Below are positions 40,282 to 48,895 of a stretch of DNA of 64,000 nucleotides, one piece after another. Location of the stretch: contig CAUYUJ010001459.1 in NCBI GenBank assembly GCA_963575745.1, positions 145,573 to 209,572 of the forward strand, in the 5' to 3' direction. Under the pieces are notes generated by a model. That model ran no database searches and was not told the DNA's origin. It saw only the letters and a program-made list of their open reading frames with translations. The position numbers and the translations under genes were made by a program. The stretch's first letter is position 1; every line of letters starts with the position of its first letter. Source of the stretch: Prorocentrum cordatum (lineage: Eukaryota > Sar > Dinophyceae > Prorocentrales > Prorocentraceae).

Positions 40282-40458
40282 CAGTCGGGGCCCTGAAGAA
40301 GGAGCCCTTTTCGTTGGGGAGGGGCTCCGTGTTCCTTGATTTGTTTCGCAGCTTACCTTGGGTTTTCCTTGGGTGCTCGATGTGGCATCGAAGTTTAACT
40401 TATGGAGAATAGGGGCCTCGTTCCTTATGTTGGGTTCCTTAGGTCAAGGCCCTCGCTG
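40282..40458. mobile_element. MITE family H, copy 2
   Basis: A 177-bp copy between TA dinucleotides (40280-40281, 40459-40460). Ends CAGTCGGGGCCCTGAAGAAG and inverted CAGCGAGGGCCTTGACCTAA. Shares GAGGGGCTCCGTGTTCCTTG, TTTCGCAGCTT and GGTTCCTTAGGTCAA with copy 1 at 13067. Confidence 0.9.
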
Positions 40459-40460
40459 TA

Positions 40461-41099
40461 TTAAATTCAGAAAGTTACTCACCGTTTGATTTTTGTTTTG
40501 CCCCCCGACCGTGGACGCGCGAGCAATATGCCCACGCGCCCGTTGTGGGGGGCGCATGCTGCATACTCTTGCAGCATCGCGTTGCTTGGCACATCTGCCT
40601 GTACACAGCCGCGCTCACTTTCGCTCCTCCCCGTTCTTGTATCTGGCCCTCGTCTCATTTCACCACGGTGACTGCTGCGACCAACTGTTTTCTCGTTGGA
40701 GCCCGTTTACTGTGCCATCAGGAGGCACGCACAGAGACAATCTGACAAGGAGGGGCTGTCGTTCGCACTGCGTCATTCTTTGCATGTCCAATGTGCTGTT
40801 CCTTGCCGTCCTAGGCGGCGCTGCCACTGCAAACTTGTGGGCTTTTCTTAATTGACTGATTGGGGGGCATTTATTTATTGAGGTCCGTGCTGACCTGGAG
40901 GACCTGGCGGACACCTACCCTTTTTACTAGTCTCGTCCGCTCCTTTACCTCGTACTGTTCGGCGGCACCCGCCAGGTACAGCCGATTCGTACACAAACTT
41001 GCTTGTTTGTTCGCCCATCAAGAACACCACAGGGTAACCGTAGGTTGGTCGAACGAGAAAAAGGTCTGATCAGAATGAGGAGGAGGAGGAAAAGGCAGA
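40461..41099. other. Unassigned intergenic DNA
   Basis: Composition is nearly balanced, several short frames, no domain. Nothing repeated elsewhere in the window. Confidence 0.4.
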
Positions 41100-41575
41100 A
41101 GTGGAACAACACGAACTGAGGGAGCGGCCAGTGCTCCTGCTCCCGCTTCTGCCCTGCTTCTCCTGTTATATCTCTCTCACTCTCTCTCCCTCTCTCTCTC
41201 TCGCTCTCGCTTTCTCTCTCTCTCTCTCTCTCCTCTCCCCTAATTCTGCCCTTTACTCCTGGCCCCTGTCCTCCTCCTGCTGCTGACAGCTTTCGAGAGG
41301 CAGGGACGGGCCCAGAGGCTTGAAGTGGAACAACATGAACTGGGGGAGCGGCCAGTGCTCCTGCTCCCGCTTCTGCCCTGCTGTTCCTGTTTGTTGTTGT
41401 TTCTTTCTCTGTCTCTCTCTCTCTCTCTCTTTCCCTCTCCCTCTCTCTCGCTCTCGCTCTCGCTCTCTCCCTCTCTCCCCCCCCCCTGATCCTGCCAGTT
41501 GCCCCTGGCCCTGGTCCTCCTCCTGCTGGTGAGCTTTCGAGGGGCAGGGGCGGGTCCAGGGGCTTCGGAGTATCG
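41100..41575. repeat. Tandem duplication with (TC)n cores
   Basis: GTGGAACAACACGAACTGAG at 41101 recurs at 41327 (GTGGAACAACATGAACTGGG). Both units have GCTCCTGCTCCCGCTTCTGC, a (TC)n core (41163-41238; 41409-41478) and a CAGGGRCGGGYCCAG-type end. The units are about 226 and 250 bp. Confidence 0.85.
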
Positions 41576-41710
41576 CACGTCCTCTCTCGGACGACCCGCG
41601 GGCTCGTGGCCCGTGCCGCCTCGCGCCGCGCAGGACCCCCAGTTCAGTCCACTCTTCTTCCCGAAGGAGGCCGTGCCAGAGGACCTCGGGGTGAGGGGTT
41701 GCAGAAGAGG

Positions 41711-41935
41711 AGAACGAGGAGGAGGAGGAGGAGGAGGAGGAGGAGGAGGAGGGGGAGGAGGAGGAAGCGGAAGAGGAGGAGGAGGGGGAGGAGGAGGAAG
41801 CGGAGGAGGAGGCGGAGGAGGAGGAGGAGGAGGAGGAGGAGGAGGAGGAGAGGAGGAGGAGGAGGAGGAGCAAGCTTGGGGAGGAGGAGCGCAGGAGGAG
41901 GAGGAGGAGGAGGAGGAGGGAGGGAGGGGAGGGTG
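41711..41935. repeat. (AGG)n/(AGGAGGGGG)n tract
   Basis: AGG triplets with GCGGAAGAGG and GGGGGAGG interruptions; a CAAGCTTGGGG break at 41871. Confidence 0.95.
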
Positions 41936-42078
41936 CGGGCGGAGGAGGAGGAATAGGGGGAGGAGGAAGGGGGCAGGATGGGTCTGAGGGTGGAGTGAGT
42001 AGGGATCCTGAGGGAGGACGGGGAGGATAGTAGTAGGAGGAGTGGCTTCACAGTGGAAGAGGCATTCATGAGGGAGCA

Positions 42079-42225
42079 TGGAGGAGGAGGAGGAGGAGGA
42101 GGAGGAGGAGGAGGAGGAGGAGGAGGAGGTGGAGGAGGTGGTGGAGGAGGAGGAGGAAGAGGAGGAGGAGGATCTGAGGAGGTGGAGGAGGAGGAGGAGG
42201 AAGCGGAGGATAGGAGGAAGATAGG
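42079..42225. repeat. (AGG)n tract
   Basis: AGG triplets with GTGGAGG interruptions, fading into diverged A/G-rich DNA to about 42290. Confidence 0.95.
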
Positions 42226-42299
42226 AGGAGGATACGATGAGGGAGAAGGAAGTGTGAGGTGGGAGGAGGGAGCAAAGAACAGGGAGGGATAGATGGAAG

Positions 42300-43170
42300 G
42301 AGGCGCCGATCAGCAGGGAGGTGGGAGGACAGAGGCAGAATGACGAATCTAGTCGACGTCAGTTCTGGACGAAAGTGTTGAACAATTGCGCCGGAAGTTG
42401 AGCTCAACCGAAAGGCAAGCACGGTAATAAACACGTGCCTTGTCGTTTCTTCCGTTGGTTACGGCTGGGACACGCATAGGCCGAGTAGAGAATGTTGATC
42501 GGCGTTTGCATGTGATTGCGTACTTGCCATGTTGGGGCTCTGCAACCTCATGTCCGGATCAACGTTGGAATATGTGTTGTTGTACCGTTGCGTATTGTGT
42601 CGACAAGTGTCGGCAATTGAAGATCGTACATGGGCCTGCCATCGTTTGCAGTATTGCGTGGATGCGTGACATGCAATGCGGCGCGCGTTCGGCACAGGCT
42701 GCTTGCATTCGGTGAGTGCGCTATCCCGCTGGAAAACGACGTGACGGGATCGGGGAAGGATGCAGGACACGGATCGGGGAAGCTGACGGACGGGGAGTTG
42801 CATGCCGATAACATGCGAACATGCAGCATGTCACATTGTTTCACATTTCACATCCTCCTCATTTTCCTCCCATGCAGTATTTCACATTGTTTCACGCGCG
42901 TGTACCTTAGCAGGCGCCTCGGTGCCCCCTCCGCCGCGCCTTCATGGCGCCACTCGTGCGGAGCCGTAGCCGTAGCCGTAGTCGTAACATGCGAACATGC
43001 GTTGTTCTTGTACTCACTCCCGCGAGCACAATGGATGTGCTTGACTTGAACGCACGGGGCTGGGGTTTGGTAAGATTGGAGCACGTCGTGTTTGCTTTTG
43101 CTCAGTCAGCTCTGCTCCCCTCCTACTCCCTCGCCTAAGGCCTGAATCTCCGTTCCCTCCCTTCCCCCAT
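42300..43170. other. Unassigned, AT-richer DNA
   Basis: Contains GCCGTAGCCGTAGCCGTAG at 42962 and a twice-used phrase CATGCGAACATGC (42815, 42988). Open frames are short. No gene recognised. Confidence 0.4.
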
Positions 43171-43178
43171 CCTTCAGA

Positions 43179-43348
43179 TCACCAGACACACACCAAACCA
43201 CTCCAACCCAAACCGAAGGCCCCAATGTGCCCTCCAATCCCAGAAGGGGGGGCGTCGGGGAACATGGAAAAACAGAAGTGGAACCCGTACCCTCCCGAGT
43301 CGAAATTTGGGATTTTTGGTTGGGTTGGTGTGGTATGGGAGGTAGTCA
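43179..43348 (+). mobile_element. MITE family A, copy 3
   Basis: A 170-bp copy from TCACCAGACACACACCAAAC to GGGAGGTAGTCA, flanked by TCAGA (43174-43178, 43349-43353). The most diverged copy internally, but with a perfect 5-bp duplication. Confidence 0.9.
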
Positions 43349-44011
43349 TCAGAGCAACAGCACAATTACGACACCTTGCCGTTGCATGACCACCGCATCC
43401 TGTGCGCGCTCGTCGTCTTTCTTGCGCTGTGGCGGACCCGAGGAGGCTGTGAGCAGCATGCCAGCACCCCCGGTTCCGTGGTGCGGCGTGCCCGATCAGC
43501 GCCTCCACCCGTGCCGCCTGCTGGAGTGCAGACGGGCAGACGGGCGACGCAGGAGTGGACGAGGTAGGACAAGGGGGGAGGGCACGTACCTGCCAGTCAG
43601 CGGAAGCATCGTGGCCAGATGCGGCATCGGAGGAACGGAACGGAACGGAACGGAAGTCTGCGTGCCGGCTCCAGTAACCGGAGCGGTCCCCTAGAGGGCA
43701 GACCGCGCGCTGAGCATGTCGGAAAATGAGTGTCGGCAACGAGCACACGCAGGAACATGCGAGTAATAATTCCTCTGGTGTGCAGGTTTTCAGTCAGAGA
43801 ACCTTCGCAGGAAGGACAGGACAGGACAGGACAGGCGGAGGCGGAAGGACAGGACAGGACAGAAGGGTCGAGGCTGGCGCAGCGTGCGTGGCGTGATGCT
43901 GGCGCGCGCGGCCCCGACGGCGGAGCGGAGGTGGTCAGGACGGCTGCGCAGCTCTGCCGGGTGCGCGCATCGCCGGGCGAGTTGCCACAGCAATGCTGCG
44001 GGTTCGACTCG
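43349..44011. other. Unassigned DNA with pentamer arrays
   Basis: (GGAAC)5 at 43632-43656 and AGGAC pentamers at 43813-43834 and 43848-43862. No gene recognised. Confidence 0.5.
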
Positions 44012-44180
44012 ACGTAAGAGTGACCTTTCGCTGGAGTGACCTTTGGTGCGGGCACAGATGGGCCCTCAGATGGCTGAAAACGAAGCGGTAGCGGCGGCTT
44101 GTGCGGCCCAGGTTTGGTCCCCCGCGGCCCCCAAAAAGCCGCGCACCAAAGGTCACTCTTACCCAGGGTCACTCTTGCGT
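44012..44180. mobile_element. TIR element K
   Basis: Ends ACGTAAGAGTGACCTTTCGC and inverted ACGCAAGAGTGACCCTGGGT, then on both sides AGAGTGACCTTTGGTGCG or GAGTGACCTTTGGTGCG. So the TIR of about 38 bp carries two GAGTGACC units. 169 bp, non-coding. Confidence 0.8.
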
Positions 44181-45033
44181 GTAGCCGACGGGTGCGCGCG
44201 GGAGGTGGGCTCCCGGCCGGCGCGAGCAAAGTGGAGGCGGCCCAGGCGGAGAGGGTAAGCTGGAGGCCCCACGAAATCGGTGTGAGCGTAGGCCCCAGGG
44301 AAGGGGAAGGGTCTCCCCATCAGGAATTGGCTTCCTCTCTCTGGCGCCGACTTGGTAATGCGAAAACCTTGATCGTACAGTTCAAAGAGGTGTCCAGCGG
44401 CATTCCCGAGGGGCCGCCTCCCATCCTATCCGTCTTACTGTTTCGCAAGTGCGCACTTGTGGTCATCAAATTCGAGGAAGCTCAAGCGAGCGTCCCGTGT
44501 TGAAAAGGAGCCGCCCTCGGTCTCTATATACGGGGGGTCACATATCCTATTTGGGGCCTCTGGGTAAGGATTACTGGGAAGGAAGAATCTCGCACACTTG
44601 GAGTCGGCGGATTATGTTGATGGTGATGGTGGTAGTGGTGGTGGATGAGGATGATGAGCGGGAGGCAGATGCGGAGCTAGTTGCCACCCATGTGTGCACA
44701 CTCGTTGTCGTGATCCCACGTGGAGAAGGGAGGAAGGAAGGCAAGGACGAGAACGAGGAGGAGGACGAGACGCATCGCGATTCCGCTCTGACCGGCGAAG
44801 GCAGTTCCATCCCGCCGTGGCCGCGGAGCGCCTCTGCACTTCTCTTCCCGGTGCTGCTCGCTGTCTCCTCGGCCCGCCTCTTGACGTGCCTATGTCGATC
44901 CGATCGATCCTGCTCGATTCGGTTTTGGCCGGCTTGGCCCGATTTTGACGTCGATCGGGGCTCAAGAGACGGGGGTCAATACAAGCGGGGGTCAGCCAAA
45001 GCGCCAGATTTTGCAGGATCCTGCAGGGCCAGG
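44181..45033. other. Unassigned intergenic DNA
   Basis: A CCGAT-rich patch lies at 44893-44960. One plus frame (44449-45153) is long but of mixed low-information sequence. No gene supported. Confidence 0.35.
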
Positions 45034-45180
45034 GTAGTATTGACCCGGGCTTGGGCGCAGGATCCTGCAGGATTTTGCAGCCTCCCTCGCATTGACCCGG
45101 GCTTGGGTGCAGGATCCTGCAGGCTCTTGCAGGATTCTGCAAGGCCTGACTGACCCGGGTCTGGATTGACCCGGGCCAGA
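45034..45180. repeat. ATTGACCCGGGCTTGGG tandem units
   Basis: TATTGACCCGGGCTTGGGCG at 45034 and CATTGACCCGGGCTTGGGTG at about 45089, each followed by GCAGGATCCTGCAGG; two shorter CTGACCCGGGTCTGG/ATTGACCCGGGCCAG units follow. The GCAGGATCCTGC core is palindromic. Confidence 0.8.
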
Positions 45181-45517
45181 AGATCCCCGAGTCGATAGTC
45201 TGATCCGATCCTATGCGGACCTTGGCACCGCTCGGACGTGTGCATTTTTTCCTTCGGCGAGGACCATTGGGAAGCAGCCCTGCTTATCTGGCGAAAAAAA
45301 ACCGCGCACGAAGCCGAACAGAAGCACAGGGAGTGGACGTCCGTCCGGGCGATGGCCGGGGACCGCTGCTCGAGTGGCGTCGTGGTGCATCCCTGGCGCC
45401 GCCGGCCTGGCCCGGTCCCGCCCCCGCCCCTCTGCGGCCCCACTCGAGGGGGGGGCCCGTTCCGAGTCGCTCCGGCGGATCACCTCGCGCAGCGCTCGGG
45501 CCCGCCCGCTGGTCTTA

Positions 45518-45708
45518 CGTCGGGCCTGCCCCCCTACAGGGGGATTTTTTCCACGACAAATTGCAAATGCCCCCAACAAAACTTCAAGCAGGTCAAACAA
45601 TATCCAAAAGATAGTCCCCAGACTATTTTTGGATATTTTTTTTTGATTATGTTGGGGGTATTTTTATGTTTTTCGTCGAAAATCCCCCTGTAGGGGGACA
45701 GGCCCGAC
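45518..45708. mobile_element. TIR element L (TTA flanks)
   Basis: Ends GTCGGGCCTGCCCCCCTACA and inverted GTCGGGCCTGTCCCCCTACA, TIRs of about 31 bp; interior AT-rich. TTA lies on both sides (45515-45517, 45709-45711), which fits the TWA target of PIF/Harbinger elements, although the left side has one extra C. 191 bp, no coding. Confidence 0.8.
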
Positions 45709-45711
45709 TTA

Positions 45712-46189
45712 ACGCTGGTCGCCAATTCGCAGAAGGGCGGGTGGGATCGTTTCTGGCAGGTGGTGCTCGCGACGAAGGCCGATATCAAGAGGATTCCTGG
45801 GACCTCGCATCGCTCCGCACAGGCTCAGGAGAAGAGAGCTGCTAGAGGCTCGGTGGATTCCTGGGTCGAATCCTGCGCCAATCGTAACATCGCGCCACCC
45901 TTCCAGTCGTAGATCTGAGGATCGCCTGACGACAAAAGACGACAAAAGACGACTACGACGACGATGACGACCACGACGGCGATGGCGACGACGATGACGA
46001 TGACGACGACGATGACGGCGACGGCGACGGCGAAGGCGGCGGTGGCGGCGGCTGAACACCGCCGCGGTGCACGCCAGCCGGCGGCCGATGATCTCGCCGC
46101 GGAGCGTCTGAGGACCACGACCTCCATCGAACCTTGTGAGGCCTTTGATCAAGCAGTGGCGAAGCGTCCTGGCTCGCCTATCGACCCAC
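45712..46189. other. Unassigned DNA with CGA/GAC triplets
   Basis: 45950-46050 is rich in CGACGA and GGCGAC triplets. No gene recognised. Confidence 0.4.
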
Positions 46190-46300
46190 CAACAAATGTT
46201 CTAAGAACCTTTCGTGGTTTCCACGAAATGGGCTCAGAACATCTCTGGCTGGGACTGTCTTGTTTTATCACATTGGGCTTATGTTCTAAGAACATTGTTG
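46190..46300. repeat. Short TIR element (CAACAAATGTTCT)
   Basis: CAACAAATGTTCTAAGAAC at 46190 and, inverted from 46300, CAACAATGTTCTTAGAACAT. 111 bp. Its right end overlaps the first bases of element M. Confidence 0.6.
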
Positions 46301-46514
46301 TTTTTTACGGTCTGGCGATAACCCGGGTTATTTGGCTTGCCCCCCCTCCCCCCCGACCCCCAGGATAATCAAGCCTTGCCAGTTGTGCAGTTCCGGGGTG
46401 GAGGGGCGCGGACATATACAGGGCTGTCCACAGCCCGAAGGTTAGGTTATCGGCCGGTCCCTTCCCCCCCCACCCTCCCGGATAACCCGGGCTATCGCCG
46501 ATTCAAAAAACAAC
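46297..46514. mobile_element. TIR element M
   Basis: Ends GTTGTTTTTTACGGTCTGGC and inverted GTTGTTTTTTGAATCGGCGA, both continuing GATARCCCGGGTTAT. 218 bp, with poly-C runs inside and no coding. Confidence 0.7.
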
Positions 46515-46655
46515 GGTCTCTTGAGAGCATGATCACGTCGTGGGGCCTTTGAGGACGTGGTCACGTCGTGGCGCGTTTGAGGGCGCCTCGAAACGCGCCT
46601 CAAGGCCATCAAACGCCTCCGAAATCGTGAGGCCATCAGTTGGCGCTTCCATCGA

Positions 46656-46800
46656 ACGGAAGGCTTTTGTCCATTTTCGGCCTCGGGGGGCTCTCGCCGG
46701 GCTTCGGGGCCGCCAAAGAACGACTCGGGATGAAGAAGTCCAGTCCCAGGGAAATGGTCGGGACTTCCACGGACCCCGTCTTGAAAAAAATCAGGACGTC
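46656..46800 (+). mobile_element. Hairpin element family C, diverged copy
   Basis: Retains TTTTCGGCCTCGGGGGGCTC, GACTCGGGATGAAG, GGTCGGGACT and TTGAAAAAAATCAGGACGTC in the family C order, but lost the outer CCCAGACCCC ends. Probably the oldest copy here. Confidence 0.6.
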
Positions 46801-47135
46801 GCATGTCCAGGCCGATTCCCCTTCGGTCCCCGCCGACCAGCCCCCATCGATCTCCTCCGTCGCTCCTGCACCGGTGCGTGCAGGATCGGTCTCTCTAAAA
46901 CGACGCGAAGATCGGGATAACATCGGATCGGGATAACTCGAAATCTCTGACAATCGGCGGGTTTGGAGGATGTATTGGGCGCCGCGGCTGCTCCAGAGCG
47001 CTCCGGAACGCTCTGAGAGCGCTCCGGAACGCTCTGGAGCGATTTATCCCGATCCTAGCCCTGTTTTATTCTCGTCGATGCCCCTTCGATCCTCGCTCGA
47101 GCCTCGCCCACGGGTGGAGGATGCGCTCCCCCCAT
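46800..47135. other. Unassigned with a 66-bp palindrome
   Basis: 46978-47043 contains GCTCCAGAGCGCTCCGGAAC and its inverse with centre CTCTGAGAG. The rest is unique. Confidence 0.5.
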
Positions 47136-47178
47136 CCCAGACCCCCGACGTCGTGGTTTTCTCATGACGTCGACCCCA
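47136..47178 (-). mobile_element. Family C end fragment
   Basis: CCCAGACCCCCGACGTCGTG followed by TTTTCTCATGACGTCGACCCC: the hairpin end only, in reverse orientation. The remainder is missing. Confidence 0.7.
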
Positions 47179-47203
47179 AAGGTCAGAGGTTGACAGACCT
47201 CCT

Positions 47204-47315
47204 ACCCTGACACGTCGATTAGTGAATTGGCCTTTTTCGGTTCGCGAGAGGACGCCGCGGCCGTCACTTTTGCGGGTCCAGGTCCGTCGACTTCGGCCCT
47301 AAGTCGTTTTCACTA
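47204..47315. repeat. Dispersed repeat family Q, copy 2
   Basis: Shares ACCCTGACACG, GGACGCCGCGGCCGTC and the final GTCGTTTTCACT with 26742-26855. It begins 26 bp after the family C fragment. Confidence 0.65.
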
Positions 47316-47362
47316 AGGGGAGGTTTACTAAAGGGAGGTTTGTCCACCGCCGAGCCCAGATG

Positions 47363-47706
47363 TTGACACCCACACTAATATCGGCGGTGGGCCTCCACCG
47401 AGGAAAGAGGATCCCGATCTCGGCGATGGTGGTAAGATTCTGGCTTCCAAGGTGACCGAAATGTCATCACAAACATCAGAGCGTGAATTACCTTCCCCGC
47501 TTTCGCTTCCAGGCAAAACCAAGTCATACCAGGCGCCTCCTCGTCAGGCGGCCTGACCAGTACAGACCGCAATTTGGCATCGCTTGGTATCTCTTGGAAG
47601 CGAGGGTGGTCAAAAGCGAGGTAGGTTTGTTTTCCCCCTACAACACCGAAGTCTAGGATCATCTTACCCCTGTGGAGGCAGCCCCCTAAGTTGGTGTTGG
47701 TGCCCA
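47363..47706. mobile_element. TIR element family J, copy 1
   Basis: Left end TTGACACCCACACTAATATC, then CCTCCACCGAGG; the right end inverted reads TGGGCACCAACACCAACTTA, then CTGCCTCCACAGGGG. Unique interior of about 200 bp. Compared with copy 2 at 55217 it preserves the empty site for a family A MITE (TAGGATCATCTTACCCCTGTGG without insertion near 47660). Confidence 0.75.
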
Positions 47707-47918
47707 TTTTCAGGCCTCCCATGTCCCCATCCCCATCTCCATCCCCTTCGAGACCCCCACCAAATTGCCACCTCAGTTGGGGATGCACCCCTTCGAGACC
47801 CCCACCAAATTACCACCCCGAAGAGAAAGACCTATATCCTCATCCAAGGGGGGTAAATCGGCCAGTGGGGCCCAGGCCACGCCGCTGGGGACGGGGATCG
47901 GTTAAACGGTACTCGTAC
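47707..47918. other. Unassigned with a 51-bp direct repeat
   Basis: CCCTTCGAGACCCCCACCAA occurs at 47743 and 47790, each followed by ATTGCCACC/ATTACCACC. No gene. Confidence 0.5.
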
Positions 47919-48084
47919 AGTCAAGCCGTAGCATAAGGACGCACGGTAAGGGTGCAAGGGCCTCGGAAGGCCATTTCGAGGCTCTTCGAGCGGGGCGCGG
48001 CCAACGAAAGTGGCCAGGGATGGACCGAGGAGGCGAGGATGCGCCCTCGGGAAGCTTGCCCATCCTTGCTATGCGGCTTGACTG
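47919..48084. mobile_element. MITE family I, copy 1 (CAGTCAAGCCG ends)
   Basis: A 166-bp element between TA dinucleotides (47917-47918, 48085-48086). Ends CAGTCAAGCCGTAGCATAAG and inverted CAGTCAAGCCGCATAGCAAG. It is followed by AAGAATCGATGTGTCGACGG, a tail also found after copy 2. Confidence 0.85.
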
Positions 48085-48119
48085 TAAGAATCGATGTGTC
48101 GACGGTGCGGAAGTGGGTA

Positions 48120-48254
48120 CAGTCAAGCCGCACAGTAAGGATGGGCAGTTCCCCCAGGGGTACCCTTAGGCATGCGCCCCACTCGCAGAGCTTCAGAACG
48201 GCCTTCCGAGGCCCTTGCATTCTTATCGTGCGTCCTTCTGAGACGGGTTGACTG
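48120..48254. mobile_element. MITE family I, copy 2, inverted relative to copy 1
   Basis: A 135-bp element, CAGTCAAGCCGCACAGTAAG to (inverted) CAGTCAACCCGTCTCAGAAG; left flank TA, right flank CA. Its right half is the inverse of the left half of copy 1 (GCAAGGGCCTCGGAAGGCC), so the pair forms a larger inverted repeat, 47919-48254. Confidence 0.8.
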
Positions 48255-48259
48255 CAAGA

Positions 48260-48807
48260 ACCGATGCGTCGACGGTGCGGCCCGGTGTAGAGCCAGAGGT
48301 CCTCCACGCCGACGGCGCCGACGCATCGCCGACGCCGCCGATGCGTCGCTGTCGCGTCGCCGATGCGTCGGCGATGCACTGGTGGTGCGGCGCGATGCGC
48401 CGAACCCCCATCTGCTCGGACCCCATTCGGGAGGCCTCTGCAGTCGAGACGCCGACAGAAGGACCACTTTGGTCTCCGGAGGGGCTCGGGCCCGAGAGGA
48501 ACTGCGTGCCTGGGGAGGTCGAGCCTGCGCCCCCCAAAAAGCACAGGAGGACTCAGAGGAGCTGCGTGCATGAGGAAGTCGAGCCTGCTTTTTGTCTGGG
48601 CGCGCCACGGCCGCGCGAGCGGCGACGACTGCGAGGGCGGCCGCGGGAGCCGCTTTGCAGTCGCGCTTCCTTCTCGGGCCCTGCGCGGCCGACCTGCCGG
48701 CACACGACCCAGGCGGCAGCTCCGTCGTGCCAGCGCCAGCCCACGAGGCAGATGACGCTGCAGCCGTAGCAGCAGCACCAGCCCTCGACTGCCCGCCTCT
48801 CCCCCCC
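48260..48807. other. Unassigned GC-rich DNA
   Basis: 48318-48378 has GCCGACGC / GATGCGTCG short palindromic repeats. GAGGTCGAGCCTGC occurs twice (48516, 48577). Open frames are compositional. Confidence 0.4.
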
Positions 48808-48895
48808 CTCTCCTCCTCCTCCCTCCTCCTCCTCCTCCTCCTCCTCCTCCTCCTCCTCCTCCTCCTCCTCCTCCTCCTCCTCCTCCTCCTCCTCC
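48808..48895. repeat. (CTC)n tract at LINE-C 5' junction
   Basis: About 27 CTC triplets on the LINE-C sense strand, directly before the truncated element. Confidence 0.95.

Noticed and set aside
42962-42982. Dinoflagellate spliced-leader RNA gene (CCGTAGCC start)
   Set aside because: GCCGTAGCCGTAGCCGTAG is a short hexamer repeat; the conserved remainder of the spliced leader is absent. No spliced-leader sequence was found elsewhere in the window.
43998-44010. GGTTCGACTC resembling a tRNA T-loop
   Set aside because: No matching acceptor, D or anticodon arms in the expected positions.
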